A DNA stretch of 64,000 nt, from NCBI RefSeq assembly GCF_031583025.1, contig NZ_CP134062.1, positions 2,852,001 to 2,916,000 on the forward strand, in the 5' to 3' direction. Within the stretch, counting starts at the first letter, position 1. Every line of letters begins with the position of its first letter. Positions 43,523 through 57,417 of the stretch are shown here, in pieces. The stretch is from Mycobacterium sp. Z3061. Its GTDB lineage: Bacteria; Actinomycetota; Actinomycetes; Mycobacteriales; Mycobacteriaceae. The translations under genes were made by a program, and so were the position numbers. The notes beneath the pieces were generated by a model that was not told the DNA's origin, made no database searches, and saw nothing but the letters and a program-made list of their open reading frames with translations.

Positions 43523-44194
43523 TCAGCGCCGGTGCGGGCTCCCGCCGTCGGGGCACTTGCCGTTGGCGGCCTGCCGCAGGCTGATCGACGTCGCCTGCAG
43601 GGCGCCGCTGTTCTCGCTGCCACGGGCGGTGATGCATTTGCCCTGCGCGATCTCCTGTGACGCGGCCGGCCCTTCCTTGGTGTATTTCGTCTTGTCCGTG
43701 ACCGTCACCGTTTGAGGCGCTCCGGACGTGTTGACCGTGATGGTGTTGCCGTTCACCGAAGCCACGGTGCCCTGGATCGGCGCATGGCGGCCTGGTGTCG
43801 TCGGTTGCTTGCCTTGCGGGCACTTGCCGTCCACGGCCTGGCTGACGCGCACCAGGGCGGCGGGCTGGCCCTCGTCCTTGGAGCGGGCCGTGACACAGGT
43901 ACCCGGGGTGACGTCCGTCAGGGCCGCGTTGGTGACCTCGGTGATCTTCGTCGAGCCGGTGAAATCGACGGTGGCGGTACCGCTTTGCTGTGTCACCTGA
44001 ACAGCGTTGCCGGCCACGGAAGCGATAAGTCCGCGGACTTGTGTCTCGCCGTTGGGTGGCGCGGAGGCACTACTGGTCGGGGACGCCACCACGGTGCTCG
44101 GTGATGTGGTGGGACTGGAGTTGTGCGACGAGCTGCACGCCGCCAGGGACAGCCCGGCGGCGACCGCGGTAATCGCGATACGAGTAGATGACAA
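43523..44194 (-). CDS. Secreted lipoprotein with two DUF5666-like repeats
   Basis: 223 residues. Signal peptide with lipobox LAAC, C20 being the lipidated residue, then a serine- and proline-rich spacer. Two homologous segments of about 75 residues follow. Each starts with a strand such as GLIASVAGNAVQV or GTVASVNGNTITV, continues with a CVTAR or CITAR strand, and ends in DGKCPQG or NGKCPDG. The fold is a small beta-barrel of unknown role. It has its own promoter region and converges with the SUF operon. Confidence 0.85.
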   Translation of the reverse strand: MSSTRIAITAVAAGLSLAACSSSHNSSPTTSPSTVVASPTSSASAPPNGETQVRGLIASVAGNAVQVTQQSGTATVDFTGSTKITEVTNAALTDVTPGTCVTARSKDEGQPAALVRVSQAVDGKCPQGKQPTTPGRHAPIQGTVASVNGNTITVNTSGAPQTVTVTDKTKYTKEGPAASQEIAQGKCITARGSENSGALQATSISLRQAANGKCPDGGSPHRR

Positions 44195-44265
44195 CGTTCC
44201 TCCCCAAATCGTCAGTGCTTCTGACGATCCGGTCTACCCGCGTGAGCTGTGCGGACTCTGTGTGT

Positions 44266-46095
44266 TCAGAACGCGTCTTCGGAGACGCGCATGACTTCGT
44301 CGTCGATGTTCTCGAGCACCGCCCGCACGCCGGCCAGCTTCGGCAGGACATTCTTGGCGAAGAATGCCGAAACCGCGACCTTGCCTTCGTAGAAAGCCTT
44401 TTCGCCGGCCGGCAAATCGCCGGCCAGAGCCGCCTCGGCCACGTTCGCCTGCGCCAGCAGCCGCCAGCCGATGAGGAGATCTCCCACGGCGAGCAGGTAG
44501 CGCACCGACCCGAGCCCGACCTTGTAGATGTCGGTGGTGTGTTGGGCGGCTGACATCAGGTATCCCATCAGCGCACCCGTCATGCCGGTGACGTCTTCGA
44601 CCGCGGCCTGCAGCAACTCGGCCTGGTCCTTCAACGACTCCGTGGTGGTCTCGATGGTCTTGTTGATCTGAGTCGTCACGTGCTGCAGGGACTGGCCGTG
44701 ATCGCGCACGATCTTGCGGAAAAAGAAGTCCATCGCCTGGATCGCGGTCGTCCCCTCGTACAGGGAGTCGATCTTGGAGTCGCGGATGTACTGCTCGATC
44801 GGATAGTCCGTCAGGAAGCCCGACCCGCCCAGCGTCTGCAGCGACTCGGTCAGCACCTCGTAGGCCCGCTCGGAGCCCACGCCCTTGACGATGGGCAGCA
44901 GGAGATCGTCGACCCGGTGCGCCAGATCGTGATCCGCACCCGAAACATGTTGCGCCACAGCATCGCATTGATGCGCGGCGGCATACATATACACTGCCCG
45001 CAGGCCCTCCGCGTACGCCTTCTGGGTCATCAGGCTGCGACGCACGTCGGGGTGGTGCATGATCGTGACCCGTGGTGCGGTCTTGTCCGTCATCTGCGTC
45101 AGGTCGGCGCCCTGCACCCGCTCTTTGGCGTAGGCAAGGGCGTTGAGGTAGCCCGTGGACAGGGTCCCGGCGGATTTGACCCCGATCGTCATGCGCGCGT
45201 TCTCGATCACGTGGAACATCTGCGCGATGCCGTCGTGGACGCCGCCGACCAAATATCCGACCGCCGGGACGTCGGTGGCGCCGAAGGTCAGCTCGCACGT
45301 GGGGGAGGACTTCAGACCCATCTTGTGTTCGACGCCGGTGACATACACCCCGTTGCGCGCGCCGAGTTCCCCGGTGTCCGGGTCGAACAGGAAGTTGGGG
45401 ACGTAGAACAAGCTCAAGCCCTTGGTGCCGGGCCCCGCGCCCTCGGGCCTTGCCAGCACCAGATGGAAGATGTTCTCGGTGGTGTCGCCGACATCGCCAC
45501 CGGAGATGAACCGTTTAACACCTTCGATATGCCAAGTGCCGTCTGGTTGTTCGATCGCCTTCGCGCGACCGGCCCCCACGTCCGAACCGGCGTCGGGCTC
45601 GGTGAGCACCATGGTGGCCTGCCAGCCACGCTCGACTCCCATTGCGGCCCAACGCTTCTGCTCGTCGTTGCCCTCGACGAACAGGGATTGCGCCAGAATC
45701 GGCCCCAGGTTGAAGAAGCAGACCGACGGGTTGGCGCAGAAGATCATCTCGTTGACCGCCCAGTTGAGCGGCGGGGGTGCGGCCATCCCGCCGATCTCCT
45801 CGGCCAGGCCCAGCCGCCACCATTCCGCGTCCTTGATCGCCTGCACCGTCTTCACCAATTCCGGTGCGACGCTGATGGAGTGCGTGGCGGGGTCGAAGAC
45901 CGGCGGGTTGCGGTCGGCGAAGGCGAAGGACTCGGCCACCGGGCCTTCGGCCAACCGGGCCGCCTCCGACAGGATGGTGCGCACCGTGTCCTCGTCGAGG
46001 TCGGCGTATTTGCCGGTGCCGAGGACGGCGCCTACGTCAAGAACCTCGAACAGGTTGAACTCGAGGTCGCGCACGTTGGCGATGTAGTGCCCCAA
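44266..46095 (-). CDS. fadE15: Acyl-CoA dehydrogenase (FadE15 type)
   Basis: 609 residues from the TTG at 46095, which has GGAAGGAA before it and gives the family N-terminus [18 protein letters not shown]; a GTG at 46110 is the alternative. FAD enzyme for alpha,beta-dehydrogenation of acyl-CoA. Motifs: [26 protein letters not shown] and [13 protein letters not shown], with the catalytic-base glutamate region. The roughly 600-residue length with a C-terminal helical extension is usual for this subgroup. Matches Rv1467c in position. Confidence 0.9.
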   Translation of the reverse strand: MGHYIANVRDLEFNLFEVLDVGAVLGTGKYADLDEDTVRTILSEAARLAEGPVAESFAFADRNPPVFDPATHSISVAPELVKTVQAIKDAEWWRLGLAEEIGGMAAPPPLNWAVNEMIFCANPSVCFFNLGPILAQSLFVEGNDEQKRWAAMGVERGWQATMVLTEPDAGSDVGAGRAKAIEQPDGTWHIEGVKRFISGGDVGDTTENIFHLVLARPEGAGPGTKGLSLFYVPNFLFDPDTGELGARNGVYVTGVEHKMGLKSSPTCELTFGATDVPAVGYLVGGVHDGIAQMFHVIENARMTIGVKSAGTLSTGYLNALAYAKERVQGADLTQMTDKTAPRVTIMHHPDVRRSLMTQKAYAEGLRAVYMYAAAHQCDAVAQHVSGADHDLAHRVDDLLLPIVKGVGSERAYEVLTESLQTLGGSGFLTDYPIEQYIRDSKIDSLYEGTTAIQAMDFFFRKIVRDHGQSLQHVTTQINKTIETTTESLKDQAELLQAAVEDVTGMTGALMGYLMSAAQHTTDIYKVGLGSVRYLLAVGDLLIGWRLLAQANVAEAALAGDLPAGEKAFYEGKVAVSAFFAKNVLPKLAGVRAVLENIDDEVMRVSEDAF

Positions 46096-46183
46096 TGTGG
46101 TTCCTTCCACTCAGTCTGATCGACCCGATGATCGGGCACAGTCTTGCTGCTGGGGGAAAACGTACGCAACCGTAGGTAAGGGG

Positions 46184-47260
46184 CTACCCGTGCGCGCCGA
46201 ACAGCAGGCCGCCCTGGCCACCGACGCCGTTTGGAGTGCCACCTCTGCCGCCGTTGCCGATCAAGACCGCGTTACCGCCGTTGCCGCCGTTCAAATTGCC
46301 ATTGCCTCCGGCTCCGCCGTTGCCGATCAGCCCGGCCTGCCCGCCGGGCCCGGAGACGCCACCCATCGGGGCGTTGCCGCCCGCACCGCCGTTGCCGACG
46401 AATACCCCTCCTGCGCCGCCGGCTCCGGCCGGGGCGGCGTTGGCTGCGTCCCCGCCACCGCCGCCGTCGCCGAACAGGAAAGCCCTGCCGCCGTTGCCAG
46501 AGGCGCCGGTGAGGGAGCTGCCGCCGCCATGGCCGCCATTGCCGTACAGCAGGCCGCCGTTGCCTCCGGCGCCGCCCGCTCCCATCCCGTTGGGGCTGGT
46601 ACCACCGGCGCCGCCGTTCCCCAACAGGAATGCTGAGCCGCCGAGACCGCCGGAGCCGCCGCCGCCACCGCTGTTACCGCCGGCCCCGCCACCGCCGAAC
46701 AGCCAGCCGCCGGCGCCACCCGCGCCGCCGTTCGCGCCCAACCCACCCACGCCGCCGGCCCCACCAAAACCGAGCAGCCCCGCGGCTCCGCCGTTGCCGC
46801 CGCCTACTCCCGCGACGCCTGACGAGAAACCGTTGCCGCCGTTACCGATCAAGAGGCCACCGGCCTGACCGTTCGGGCTTGCTGCCGTGCCGTCAGCGCC
46901 GTTGCCGATCAGTGGGCGTCCCAACAACAGGTTCGTGGGTGCGTTGATCAAATCGAGGATCGGCTGCAGCGGGCCGATGTTGGTCGCTTCGGCGAGGGCG
47001 TACGCGTTGGCGCCGCCGGAGAGCAGCTGCACGAACTGTTCGTGAAACGCGGTGGCACTAGCGCTCAGCGATTGATACGTCTGGGCGTGTGCGCCGAAAA
47101 CGGCGGCGACGGCGGCCGACACCTCATCCGCGCCCGCGGCGGCGACGGCGGTCGTCTGGGCCGCCGCCGCGTTGTTGGCTTCGCTGATCAGTGATCCGAC
47201 CCGGGCCAGATTGCCCGCCGCTTGTGACACGAAATCGGTATTGGCGACCAGAAACGACAT
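46184..47260 (-). CDS. PE_PGRS family protein
   Basis: 358 residues from the ATG at 47260, with a strong GGAGGT before it; a longer frame to 47404 lacks the PE start. The N-terminal PE domain (MSFLVANTDFVSQAAGNLARVGSLI to about residue 95) is followed by the hinge NLLGRPLIGNGADG, then about 230 residues of Gly-Gly-X and Gly-Gly-Asn-Gly repeats ending in LLFGAHG. PE domains target ESX-5 secretion to the cell surface. It holds the place of Rv1468c (PE_PGRS29). Frames on the other strand across the repeats are artefacts. Confidence 0.93.
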   Translation of the reverse strand: MSFLVANTDFVSQAAGNLARVGSLISEANNAAAAQTTAVAAAGADEVSAAVAAVFGAHAQTYQSLSASATAFHEQFVQLLSGGANAYALAEATNIGPLQPILDLINAPTNLLLGRPLIGNGADGTAASPNGQAGGLLIGNGGNGFSSGVAGVGGGNGGAAGLLGFGGAGGVGGLGANGGAGGAGGWLFGGGGAGGNSGGGGGSGGLGGSAFLLGNGGAGGTSPNGMGAGGAGGNGGLLYGNGGHGGGSSLTGASGNGGRAFLFGDGGGGGDAANAAPAGAGGAGGVFVGNGGAGGNAPMGGVSGPGGQAGLIGNGGAGGNGNLNGGNGGNAVLIGNGGRGGTPNGVGGQGGLLFGAHG

Positions 47261-47563
47261 CTCGCACCTCCAGAGCGAAGAGCCGGCGATCCCAGAATCG
47301 TATCGCGATTCGGCAACGATGAATCCTTTTCGCAAGTCTTTTTGAGGGCAATTTCCGGCCGAATTTGAATAGTCCAGCAATGGAATTCGCCCGGCGGCGC
47401 TCACGGTGTCGATAGCGTCCCGAACGCCGACGACCTTTCGTATAGCGAAGTGCCATAAGCCAATTCAATGACATACCGGAATCAAACCGAGACCTCTGAC
47501 GACCCCGGTGTCAATACACTCGGTGCATCCTGACGCACTGCCACCCCCTGTGAGGCCGCCGGA
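47261..47563. other. Divergent intergenic region, PE_PGRS versus ctpD
   Basis: 303 bases between two diverging genes. It must hold both promoters. I see no clear metal-sensor operator and no RNA gene. Confidence 0.45.
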
Positions 47564-49531
47564 ATGACCTTGACCGCCTTCGAAGTGACCGCCCCGCAGG
47601 CTTCCTTCGACCGCGTTCCCGCCAGTGCTGCCCGCGGACTGAGTTGGCGGGCAGCGCTGTGGTCGGTGCTCTCCGTACGCTGGGCGGCCGTGGCGCTGGC
47701 GCTGTTTCTGGCAGGGCTGGCCGCTCAGCTCAACGGTGCGCCGACGGTCGTGTGGTGGACGTTGTATCTGGCCTGCTATCTGGCCGGCGGCTGGGGCTCG
47801 GCATGGGCAGGCGCGCAAGCACTTCGGAACAAGGCGCTCGACGTTGACCTGTTGATGATCGTGGCCGCGATCGGTGCGGTGGCAATCGGGCAGATCTTCG
47901 ACGGAGCGCTGTTGATCGTGATTTTCGCGACGTCAGGTGCCCTCGACGAGGTTGCCACCAAGCACACCGCGGATTCGGTCAAGGGTCTGATGAACCTCGC
48001 GCCGGACCAGGCGGTGCTGGTCGACGGCGCGGGCGCCGAACATGTGGTTCCCGCCGGCCAGTTGGTGGTGGGCGACCGGGTGGTGGTTCGCCCCGGCGAA
48101 CGCATACCTGCCGACGGGGTGGTGCTGTCCGGGGAATCCGAGGTCGACCAGTGTTCCATCACCGGTGAGTCGATGCCGGTCGTCAAGGCCGCGGGCGACG
48201 AAGTGTTCGCCGGCACGGTCAACGGCTCAGGTGTGCTGCGCGTGGTCGTCGCCCGCGACCCGTCGCGCAGCCTGGTCGCCCGGATCGTACAGCTGGTGTC
48301 GGAGGCGTCGGCTACCAAAGCCAAAACCCAACTGTTCATTGAAAAAATCGAGCAGCGCTACTCAGTGGGAATGGTGGCGGCAACCTCGGCGCTCATCATC
48401 ATCCCGCTGATGCTCGGCTGTCCGCTGCAACCGACTCTGTTGCGGGCCATGACTTTTATGATCGTCGCCTCGCCCTGTGCCGTGGTGTTGGCCACCATGC
48501 CGCCGCTGCTTTCGGTGATCGCCAATGCGGGCCGCCACGGAATCCTGGTGAAGTCCGCGGTCGTCGTCGAACGCCTCGCCGGCGCCAGCATCGTCGCGCT
48601 GGACAAGACGGGCACGCTGACGTGCGGCATGCCGCGGCTTACGGTCGTGAAGGCGCTGCGACCGGAGTTGATCGGCGTACCGAAATTACTGGAATTAGCA
48701 GCTGCGGCAGAACAATTCAGTGAACATCCGCTGGGCCGGGCGATCGTCGGGGAAGCGCGGCGGCGCGGTGTCCCCATCCCGGCCGCCGAGGACTTCCGCG
48801 CGGTACCGGGCCGCGGCGTGCGCGCCACGGTGGGGCGGGTCTTCGTCGAGGTCTGCAGTCCGCACAGTTACCGCGGGATACTGCCGCGCGAAGTGGCGCA
48901 CCTCGTCGAGACCGGTGCCACAGCCGCCGTCGTCGTCGTCAACGGGACGGCCGTCGGTGCGCTGGGGCTCACCGATCAGATCCGTTCCGACGCCGTGGAC
49001 TGCGTGGCCGCCCTGGCGGAGTTGACGTCGGCGCCCCCGGTGCTGCTGACCGGCGACAATGACCGCGCGGCCCGACTCGTCGCTAGTGAGGCCGGCATCG
49101 CCGACGTGCGCGCCGGCTTGCTGCCCGAGCAAAAGGTCGCGGCGGTGCGTGAACTGCAAGCCGGCGGCCACCGGGTGCTGGTGGTGGGAGACGGCGTCAA
49201 CGACGCCCCTGCCATGGCCGCGGCGTGCGCCTCGATGGCCATGGGTGCCGGCTCCGACATCACCCTGCAGACCGCAGATGCCGTGACGGTCCGCGATGAA
49301 CTGCACACCATTCCGACGATCATCGGCCTTGCCCGGCAGGCGCGCCGGGTGGTGACCGTCAACCTCGCTCTGGCGGGCAGCTTCATCACGGTGCTGGTGC
49401 TGTGGGATCTCTTTGGACAGCTCCCGCTGCCGCTGGGCGTGGCCTGTCACGAGGGGTCGACTCTGCTGGTCGCCCTCAACGGCATGCGCCTGCTGAGTAA
49501 CCGAACCTGGCGGTCCGCGGCAGCGCGTTGA
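47564..49531 (+). CDS. ctpD: P1B-type metal-exporting ATPase CtpD
   Basis: 655 residues. Phosphorylation site DKTGT with D347, actuator SITGESMPV, hinge VVGDGVNDAPAMAAA. The helix-6 metal site is SPC (VASPCAVVL), and the last helices carry ACHEGSTLLVALNG, the pair that defines P1B-4 (cobalt, iron or nickel) pumps. There is no N-terminal metal-binding domain. In mycobacteria CtpD exports Fe(II)/Co(II) and aids redox-stress survival. Its stop overlaps the start region of the first thioredoxin gene, fitting one operon. Confidence 0.92.
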   Translation: MTLTAFEVTAPQASFDRVPASAARGLSWRAALWSVLSVRWAAVALALFLAGLAAQLNGAPTVVWWTLYLACYLAGGWGSAWAGAQALRNKALDVDLLMIVAAIGAVAIGQIFDGALLIVIFATSGALDEVATKHTADSVKGLMNLAPDQAVLVDGAGAEHVVPAGQLVVGDRVVVRPGERIPADGVVLSGESEVDQCSITGESMPVVKAAGDEVFAGTVNGSGVLRVVVARDPSRSLVARIVQLVSEASATKAKTQLFIEKIEQRYSVGMVAATSALIIIPLMLGCPLQPTLLRAMTFMIVASPCAVVLATMPPLLSVIANAGRHGILVKSAVVVERLAGASIVALDKTGTLTCGMPRLTVVKALRPELIGVPKLLELAAAAEQFSEHPLGRAIVGEARRRGVPIPAAEDFRAVPGRGVRATVGRVFVEVCSPHSYRGILPREVAHLVETGATAAVVVVNGTAVGALGLTDQIRSDAVDCVAALAELTSAPPVLLTGDNDRAARLVASEAGIADVRAGLLPEQKVAAVRELQAGGHRVLVVGDGVNDAPAMAAACASMAMGAGSDITLQTADAVTVRDELHTIPTIIGLARQARRVVTVNLALAGSFITVLVLWDLFGQLPLPLGVACHEGSTLLVALNGMRLLSNRTWRSAAAR

Positions 49532-49548
49532 CGTACGCTCGTGTGCTG

Positions 49549-49908
49549 ATGGGAACAGGATGTACGCGGGATCTGACGGCGGCCGACTTCCGGCAGGCGG
49601 TCAGGGGCAACGAGAACGTGTTCGTCTACTTCTGGGCGCCGTCGTGCTCACCGTGTGCCATCTTCACGCCCACTTATGAGACATCGGCGCAGAATTGCCC
49701 GGACATCGTGCACGGCAAAGTCAATTTCGAAATCGAGAAGGATCTGGTCCAGACGGCGGGCGTGACGTTGCTGCCGACCCTGATGGCCTTCAAGAAAGGC
49801 CAACTGGTCTTCAAGCAACCGGGAATCGCCAATCCGACGGTGATGGGCGAACTGGTGACGCAACTCAGGGCATATCGGCACAAGCCGACGACGCCCAGCC
49901 TCTTGTGA
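49549..49908 (+). CDS. trxA: Thioredoxin-like protein, CSPC active site
   Basis: 119 residues from the ATG at 49549; a TTG at 49528 overlapping the ctpD stop is possible. Thioredoxin fold with active site FWAPSCSPC (C33, C36) where the canonical form is CGPC, a VTLLPTLMAFKKGQLV strand with the cis-proline, and a normal C-terminal helix. It equals Rv1470 in position. Glycine to serine between the cysteines should change the redox potential (inference). Confidence 0.85.
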   Translation: MGTGCTRDLTAADFRQAVRGNENVFVYFWAPSCSPCAIFTPTYETSAQNCPDIVHGKVNFEIEKDLVQTAGVTLLPTLMAFKKGQLVFKQPGIANPTVMGELVTQLRAYRHKPTTPSLL

Positions 49909-49950
49909 ATGGCTGGGAACAACCACCACAACCTCGGCGTTAGGGCGAAT

Positions 49951-50295
49951 GTGACTACCCAAGACCTCACTGCTGCGCAGTTCAACGAAACCGTCAACGG
50001 CAACGACATGGTGCTCGTTGATTTCTGGGCCTCCTGGTGTGGCCCGTGTCGCGCCTTCGCGCCCACGTTCAAGGCGGCGTCGGAAAAGCACCCTGACGTG
50101 ATCTTTGCCAAGGTCGACACCGAGGCCGAGCAGGAGTTGGCTGCGGCCGCCCAGATCCGGTCGATCCCCACGCTGATGGCCTTCAAGAAGGGTCAGTTGC
50201 TGTTCAACCAGGCCGGCGCGCTGCCCCCCGCGGCGCTGGAAGACCTGGTCCAGCAGCTCAAGGCCTACGACGTCGAAGCGGCGACCGAAGTCTGA
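49951..50295 (+). CDS. trxB1: Thioredoxin
   Basis: 114 residues from the GTG at 49951 (VTTQDLTAAQFNETV, matching the M. tuberculosis Rv1471 start); an ATG at 49909 directly after the previous stop adds 14 residues. Canonical active site WASWCGPC, cis-proline in RSIPTLMAFKKGQLLF. Despite the symbol it is a thioredoxin, not a thioredoxin reductase. It lies in the ctpD-trxA-trxB1 operon. Confidence 0.88.
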   Translation: MTTQDLTAAQFNETVNGNDMVLVDFWASWCGPCRAFAPTFKAASEKHPDVIFAKVDTEAEQELAAAAQIRSIPTLMAFKKGQLLFNQAGALPPAALEDLVQQLKAYDVEAATEV

Positions 50296-50350
50296 GCCCT
50301 GCCGGGGTTGGGTTCGCGGCTCGGCGCACTGCCTGCGCTACCGTTTCAAG

Positions 50351-51160
50351 GTGAGTTTGGTCCTCCTGGAACACCCGCGGCCTGAGATCGCCCTGATCAC
50401 GCTGAATCGTCCCGAGCGGATGAACTCGATGGCGTTCGACGTCATGGTGCCGTTGAAAGAGGCTCTCGATCAGGTCACCTACGACAACTCGGCGCGTGTG
50501 GTGGTGCTCACCGGGGCCGGCCGCGGCTTCTCCTCAGGCGCTGACCACAAGTCCGCCGGCACGGTGCCGCACGTCGACAACCTCACCCGGCCGACCTACG
50601 CGCTGCGGTCAATGGAGCTGCTCGACGAAATCATCCTGAAACTGCGACGGTTGCACCAACCGGTGATCGCCGCGGTCAACGGTGCGGCCATCGGCGGAGG
50701 ACTGTGTCTGGCGCTGGCCGCGGACATCCGGGTGGCCTCCACCAGCGCATATTTCCGGGCGGCCGGCATCAACAACGGTCTGACGGCCAGCGAACTGGGC
50801 CTGAGCTACCTGCTGCCCAGGGCCATCGGGTCGTCGCGGGCTTTCGAGATTATGTTGACCGGGCGCGACGTCTCCGCCGAGGAGGCCGAGCGGATCGGAC
50901 TGGTGTCTTGCCAGGTGCCGGGAGCCCAACTGCTGGACACCTGTTACGCGATCGCGGCGCGGATGGCCGCTTTCTCCCGCCCGGGCATCGAGTTGACCAA
51001 ACGGACGCTATGGAGTGGACTGGATGCCGGCAGCCTTGAGGGGCACATGCAGGCCGAAGGCCTCGGACAGCTTTTCGTCCGTCTGCTCACCTCCAACTTC
51101 GAAGAAGCGGTTGCCGCACGCGCAGAGAAGCGCCCGGCAGTATTCACCGACGACAAATAG
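50351..51160 (+). CDS. echA12: Enoyl-CoA hydratase/isomerase family protein
   Basis: 269 residues. Crotonase fold: NRPERMNSMAFDV, the oxyanion-hole segments GRGFSSGADHKS and AAVNGAAIGGGLCLALAADIRVAS, and LGLSYLLPRAIGSSRAFE. The second position where hydratases carry a catalytic glutamate reads SELGLSY, with a glutamate retained. Position matches Rv1472. Substrate not predictable. Confidence 0.88.
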   Translation: MSLVLLEHPRPEIALITLNRPERMNSMAFDVMVPLKEALDQVTYDNSARVVVLTGAGRGFSSGADHKSAGTVPHVDNLTRPTYALRSMELLDEIILKLRRLHQPVIAAVNGAAIGGGLCLALAADIRVASTSAYFRAAGINNGLTASELGLSYLLPRAIGSSRAFEIMLTGRDVSAEEAERIGLVSCQVPGAQLLDTCYAIAARMAAFSRPGIELTKRTLWSGLDAGSLEGHMQAEGLGQLFVRLLTSNFEEAVAARAEKRPAVFTDDK

Positions 51161-51184
51161 CGCCAAGCACTTAAAGGAGCGAAT

Positions 51185-52813
<1,629 letters not shown>

Positions 52814-52870
52814 GGGTCGATTTCCGCCAAAGTGGGCCCACCAAGGGTTGCGGATTCCTACCCTGTTGCC

Positions 52871-53068
52871 ATGCGGAAGTCAAAGGAGACCCGCGACCAG
52901 CTGTTGCACGAGCTTCGCAACGCCTACGAGAAGGGCGCCAGCATCCGAAATCTGGCGGCCTCGACTGGGCGCTCGTACGGCTCAGTGCACAGCATGCTGC
53001 GCGAGTCGGGAGCAGTGATGCGCGGCCGTGGCGGACCCAACCACCGCGCCGTCAAGCCGTCGGCGTAG
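52871..53068 (+). CDS. Small helix-turn-helix protein (Rv1473A type)
   Basis: 65 residues from the ATG at 52871. A helical N-terminus (MRKSKETRDQLLHELRNAYE) is followed by a helix-turn-helix, KGASIRNLAASTGRSYGSVH, and a basic tail. Likely a small DNA-binding regulator. It lies 57 bases after the ABC-F gene and converges with the TetR gene. Confidence 0.82.
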   Translation: MRKSKETRDQLLHELRNAYEKGASIRNLAASTGRSYGSVHSMLRESGAVMRGRGGPNHRAVKPSA

Positions 53069-53073
53069 CCCTA

Positions 53074-53652
53074 CTACGCCCGCGGCTCGGCCGCGGTGCG
53101 CACCGAATTCTCCACCAGGTCCAGCACCGCGGCCAGCCGCTGCGGATCTTCGCCGGACGCCAACCGCGCGATCAGGCCATCCAGCACCAGATCCAGGTAG
53201 CAGTGCAACACGTCGGCGGGGACGTCGTCGCGTATCCGCCCGGCCTGCTTCTGCCGGTGCAGCCGCTCGGTGGTGGCCGCCGCCAGCTCCGCTGAACGTT
53301 CGGCCCAGCCGCGACTGAACTCGGGGTCGTGTCGTATCTTGCGGGCGATCTCCAGCCGAGTGGCCAGCCAGTCGAACTGCTCGGGGGCGGCGAGCATGTC
53401 GCGCATCACCTGGATAAGGCCCGAGCGCGCCGCGACCTCCGCCATCCGCTGGGTGTCCTCGCGCGCCAGCGCGAAGAACAGGGCGTCCTTGTCCCGGTAG
53501 TGGTGGAAGATCGCGCCGCGCGACATCCCGATCTCTTGCTCCAGCCGTCGCACCGTGGCTTGGTCGTAGCCGTACTCGGCGAAACAGCGGCGTGCACCGT
53601 CGAGGATCTGACGGCGCCGAGCCTCCAGGTGGTCCTCGCTGACCTTCGGCAC
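53074..53652 (-). CDS. TetR-family regulator next to aconitase (Rv1474c type)
   Basis: 192 residues from GTG at 53652. Helix-turn-helix at residues 12-55 (RRRQILDGARRCFAEYGYD, then IGMSRGAIFHHYRDKDALF). The C-terminal ligand domain is of the AcnR group, which represses aconitase in corynebacteria. It lies 18 bases downstream of acn on the same strand, so they are cotranscribed, which fits autoregulated control of acn. Confidence 0.88.
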   Translation of the reverse strand: MPKVSEDHLEARRRQILDGARRCFAEYGYDQATVRRLEQEIGMSRGAIFHHYRDKDALFFALAREDTQRMAEVAARSGLIQVMRDMLAAPEQFDWLATRLEIARKIRHDPEFSRGWAERSAELAAATTERLHRQKQAGRIRDDVPADVLHCYLDLVLDGLIARLASGEDPQRLAAVLDLVENSVRTAAEPRA

Positions 53653-53670
53653 TGGCGGGCGCGGTGCTCG

Positions 53671-56502
<2,832 letters not shown>

Positions 56503-56655
56503 TTAAGTTCTTGCCGCCGACGGGCCGTGTCGACGGTTGCGGTGCAACTTTAACAGTACGCTTGTCCTGCAATACGGGGGGCTGCCCGTAGGTCCCAGTC
56601 TTGTCCAGTGGGCTTCGCGGGGAAAGGGCGGCCACCCTGTTCATCGAAACTGAAC

Positions 56656-56706
56656 ACACGCACACCGGCGCCCGGCGTGTCGGGCGCGTGGTTGCAGTGT
56701 CGTGGT
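56656..56706 (+). repeat. Palindromic repeat, copy 3 (diverged)
   Basis: A diverged relative of the repeats at 32832 and 33766, in the acn to Rv1476-type gap. It shares CACGCACACC at the start, GGCGTGT in the middle and GTGGTTGCAGTGTCGTGG at the end. The loop sequence differs. Confidence 0.5.
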
Positions 56707-56777
56707 AACCCGGGGGGCGCGGCCGCCACAAGCGGAGCCGGTACGGTGCTCGTAGCACCGTGGGAGGAGCGACGACT

Positions 56778-57332
56778 TTGACCTATCTGCCGCAGACGAT
56801 CCCGTTCCTGCCGGAGTACATCCCGCAGGACGTCGACATCAACTCGATCAAGGCTCAGGTCGCCGCGGACGGCGTCGCCGCAACGCCCAACGTCGAACCA
56901 GGCCTGCAGGAAGTGGTCAGCCAGGCCCGCGGCGACGGCATCAATCTCAAGATCGTGCTGCTCGACCACAACCCGCCCAACGACACACCGCTGCGCGACA
57001 TCGCCACCGTGGTCGGCGCCGACTACCCGGACTCCACGGTGCTGGTGCTCAGCCCGAGCTACGTCGGCAGCTACAGCAGTCACTACCCGCGCGTCACGCT
57101 CGAAGCCGGCGAGGACCATTCCAAAACCGGCAATCCCGTGCAGTCCGCACAGAATTTCCTCAACGAACTCAACACGCCCGAGTTTCCCTGGACGGCGTTG
57201 ACGATTGTTTTGCTGATCGGTGTGTTTGCCGCAGCCGTCGGTACCCGCCTGATGCAGCTGGGCAACCGTCGACCAGCAACGTCATCCCCGGCACCTGAAG
57301 GCCCTCCGGGCGAGGGCGTCCCGGGCGTTTAA
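56778..57332 (+). CDS. Membrane protein of the Rv1476 type
   Basis: 184 residues from the TTG at 56778, which has GGGAGGAGC at 56762-56770; a GTG at 56760 would lie before that site. The N-terminal domain (IKAQVAADGVAATPNVEPGLQEVV, then LKIVLLDHNPPNDTPLRDIATVVG) looks like a TPM-type fold outside the membrane. One C-terminal helix (WTALTIVLLIGVFAAAVGTRL) is followed by a short proline-rich cytoplasmic tail. It precedes ripA in all mycobacteria I recall; function unknown. Confidence 0.8.
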   Translation: MTYLPQTIPFLPEYIPQDVDINSIKAQVAADGVAATPNVEPGLQEVVSQARGDGINLKIVLLDHNPPNDTPLRDIATVVGADYPDSTVLVLSPSYVGSYSSHYPRVTLEAGEDHSKTGNPVQSAQNFLNELNTPEFPWTALTIVLLIGVFAAAVGTRLMQLGNRRPATSSPAPEGPPGEGVPGV

Positions 57333-57399
57333 CCAGCTCTTAACCTATTCGTCGGCGTTGATACGACGCGCTGGCCGCTGATCGCGGCAAACCCCTCAG

Positions 57400-57417
57400 G
57401 TCACTGTTCGGTCACAG
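57400..57417 (+). promoter_or_regulatory. Candidate MtrA-type direct repeat upstream of ripA
   Basis: GTCACTG (57400-57406) and GTCACAG (57411-57417) are direct repeats 11 bases apart, one helical turn, 148 bases upstream of ripA. Two more GTGAC sites follow at 57443 and about 57470. MtrA binds paired GTCAC-like motifs and is reported to control ripA. The match is short. Confidence 0.35.

Noticed and set aside
44680-46119. Plus-strand 479-codon frame opposite fadE15
   Set aside because: The minus strand encodes a full acyl-CoA dehydrogenase with catalytic motifs; the opposite frame has no recognisable domain.
46097-46868. Plus-strand frames across the PE_PGRS gene
   Set aside because: They are proline- and alanine-rich reverse readings of Gly-Gly-X repeats.
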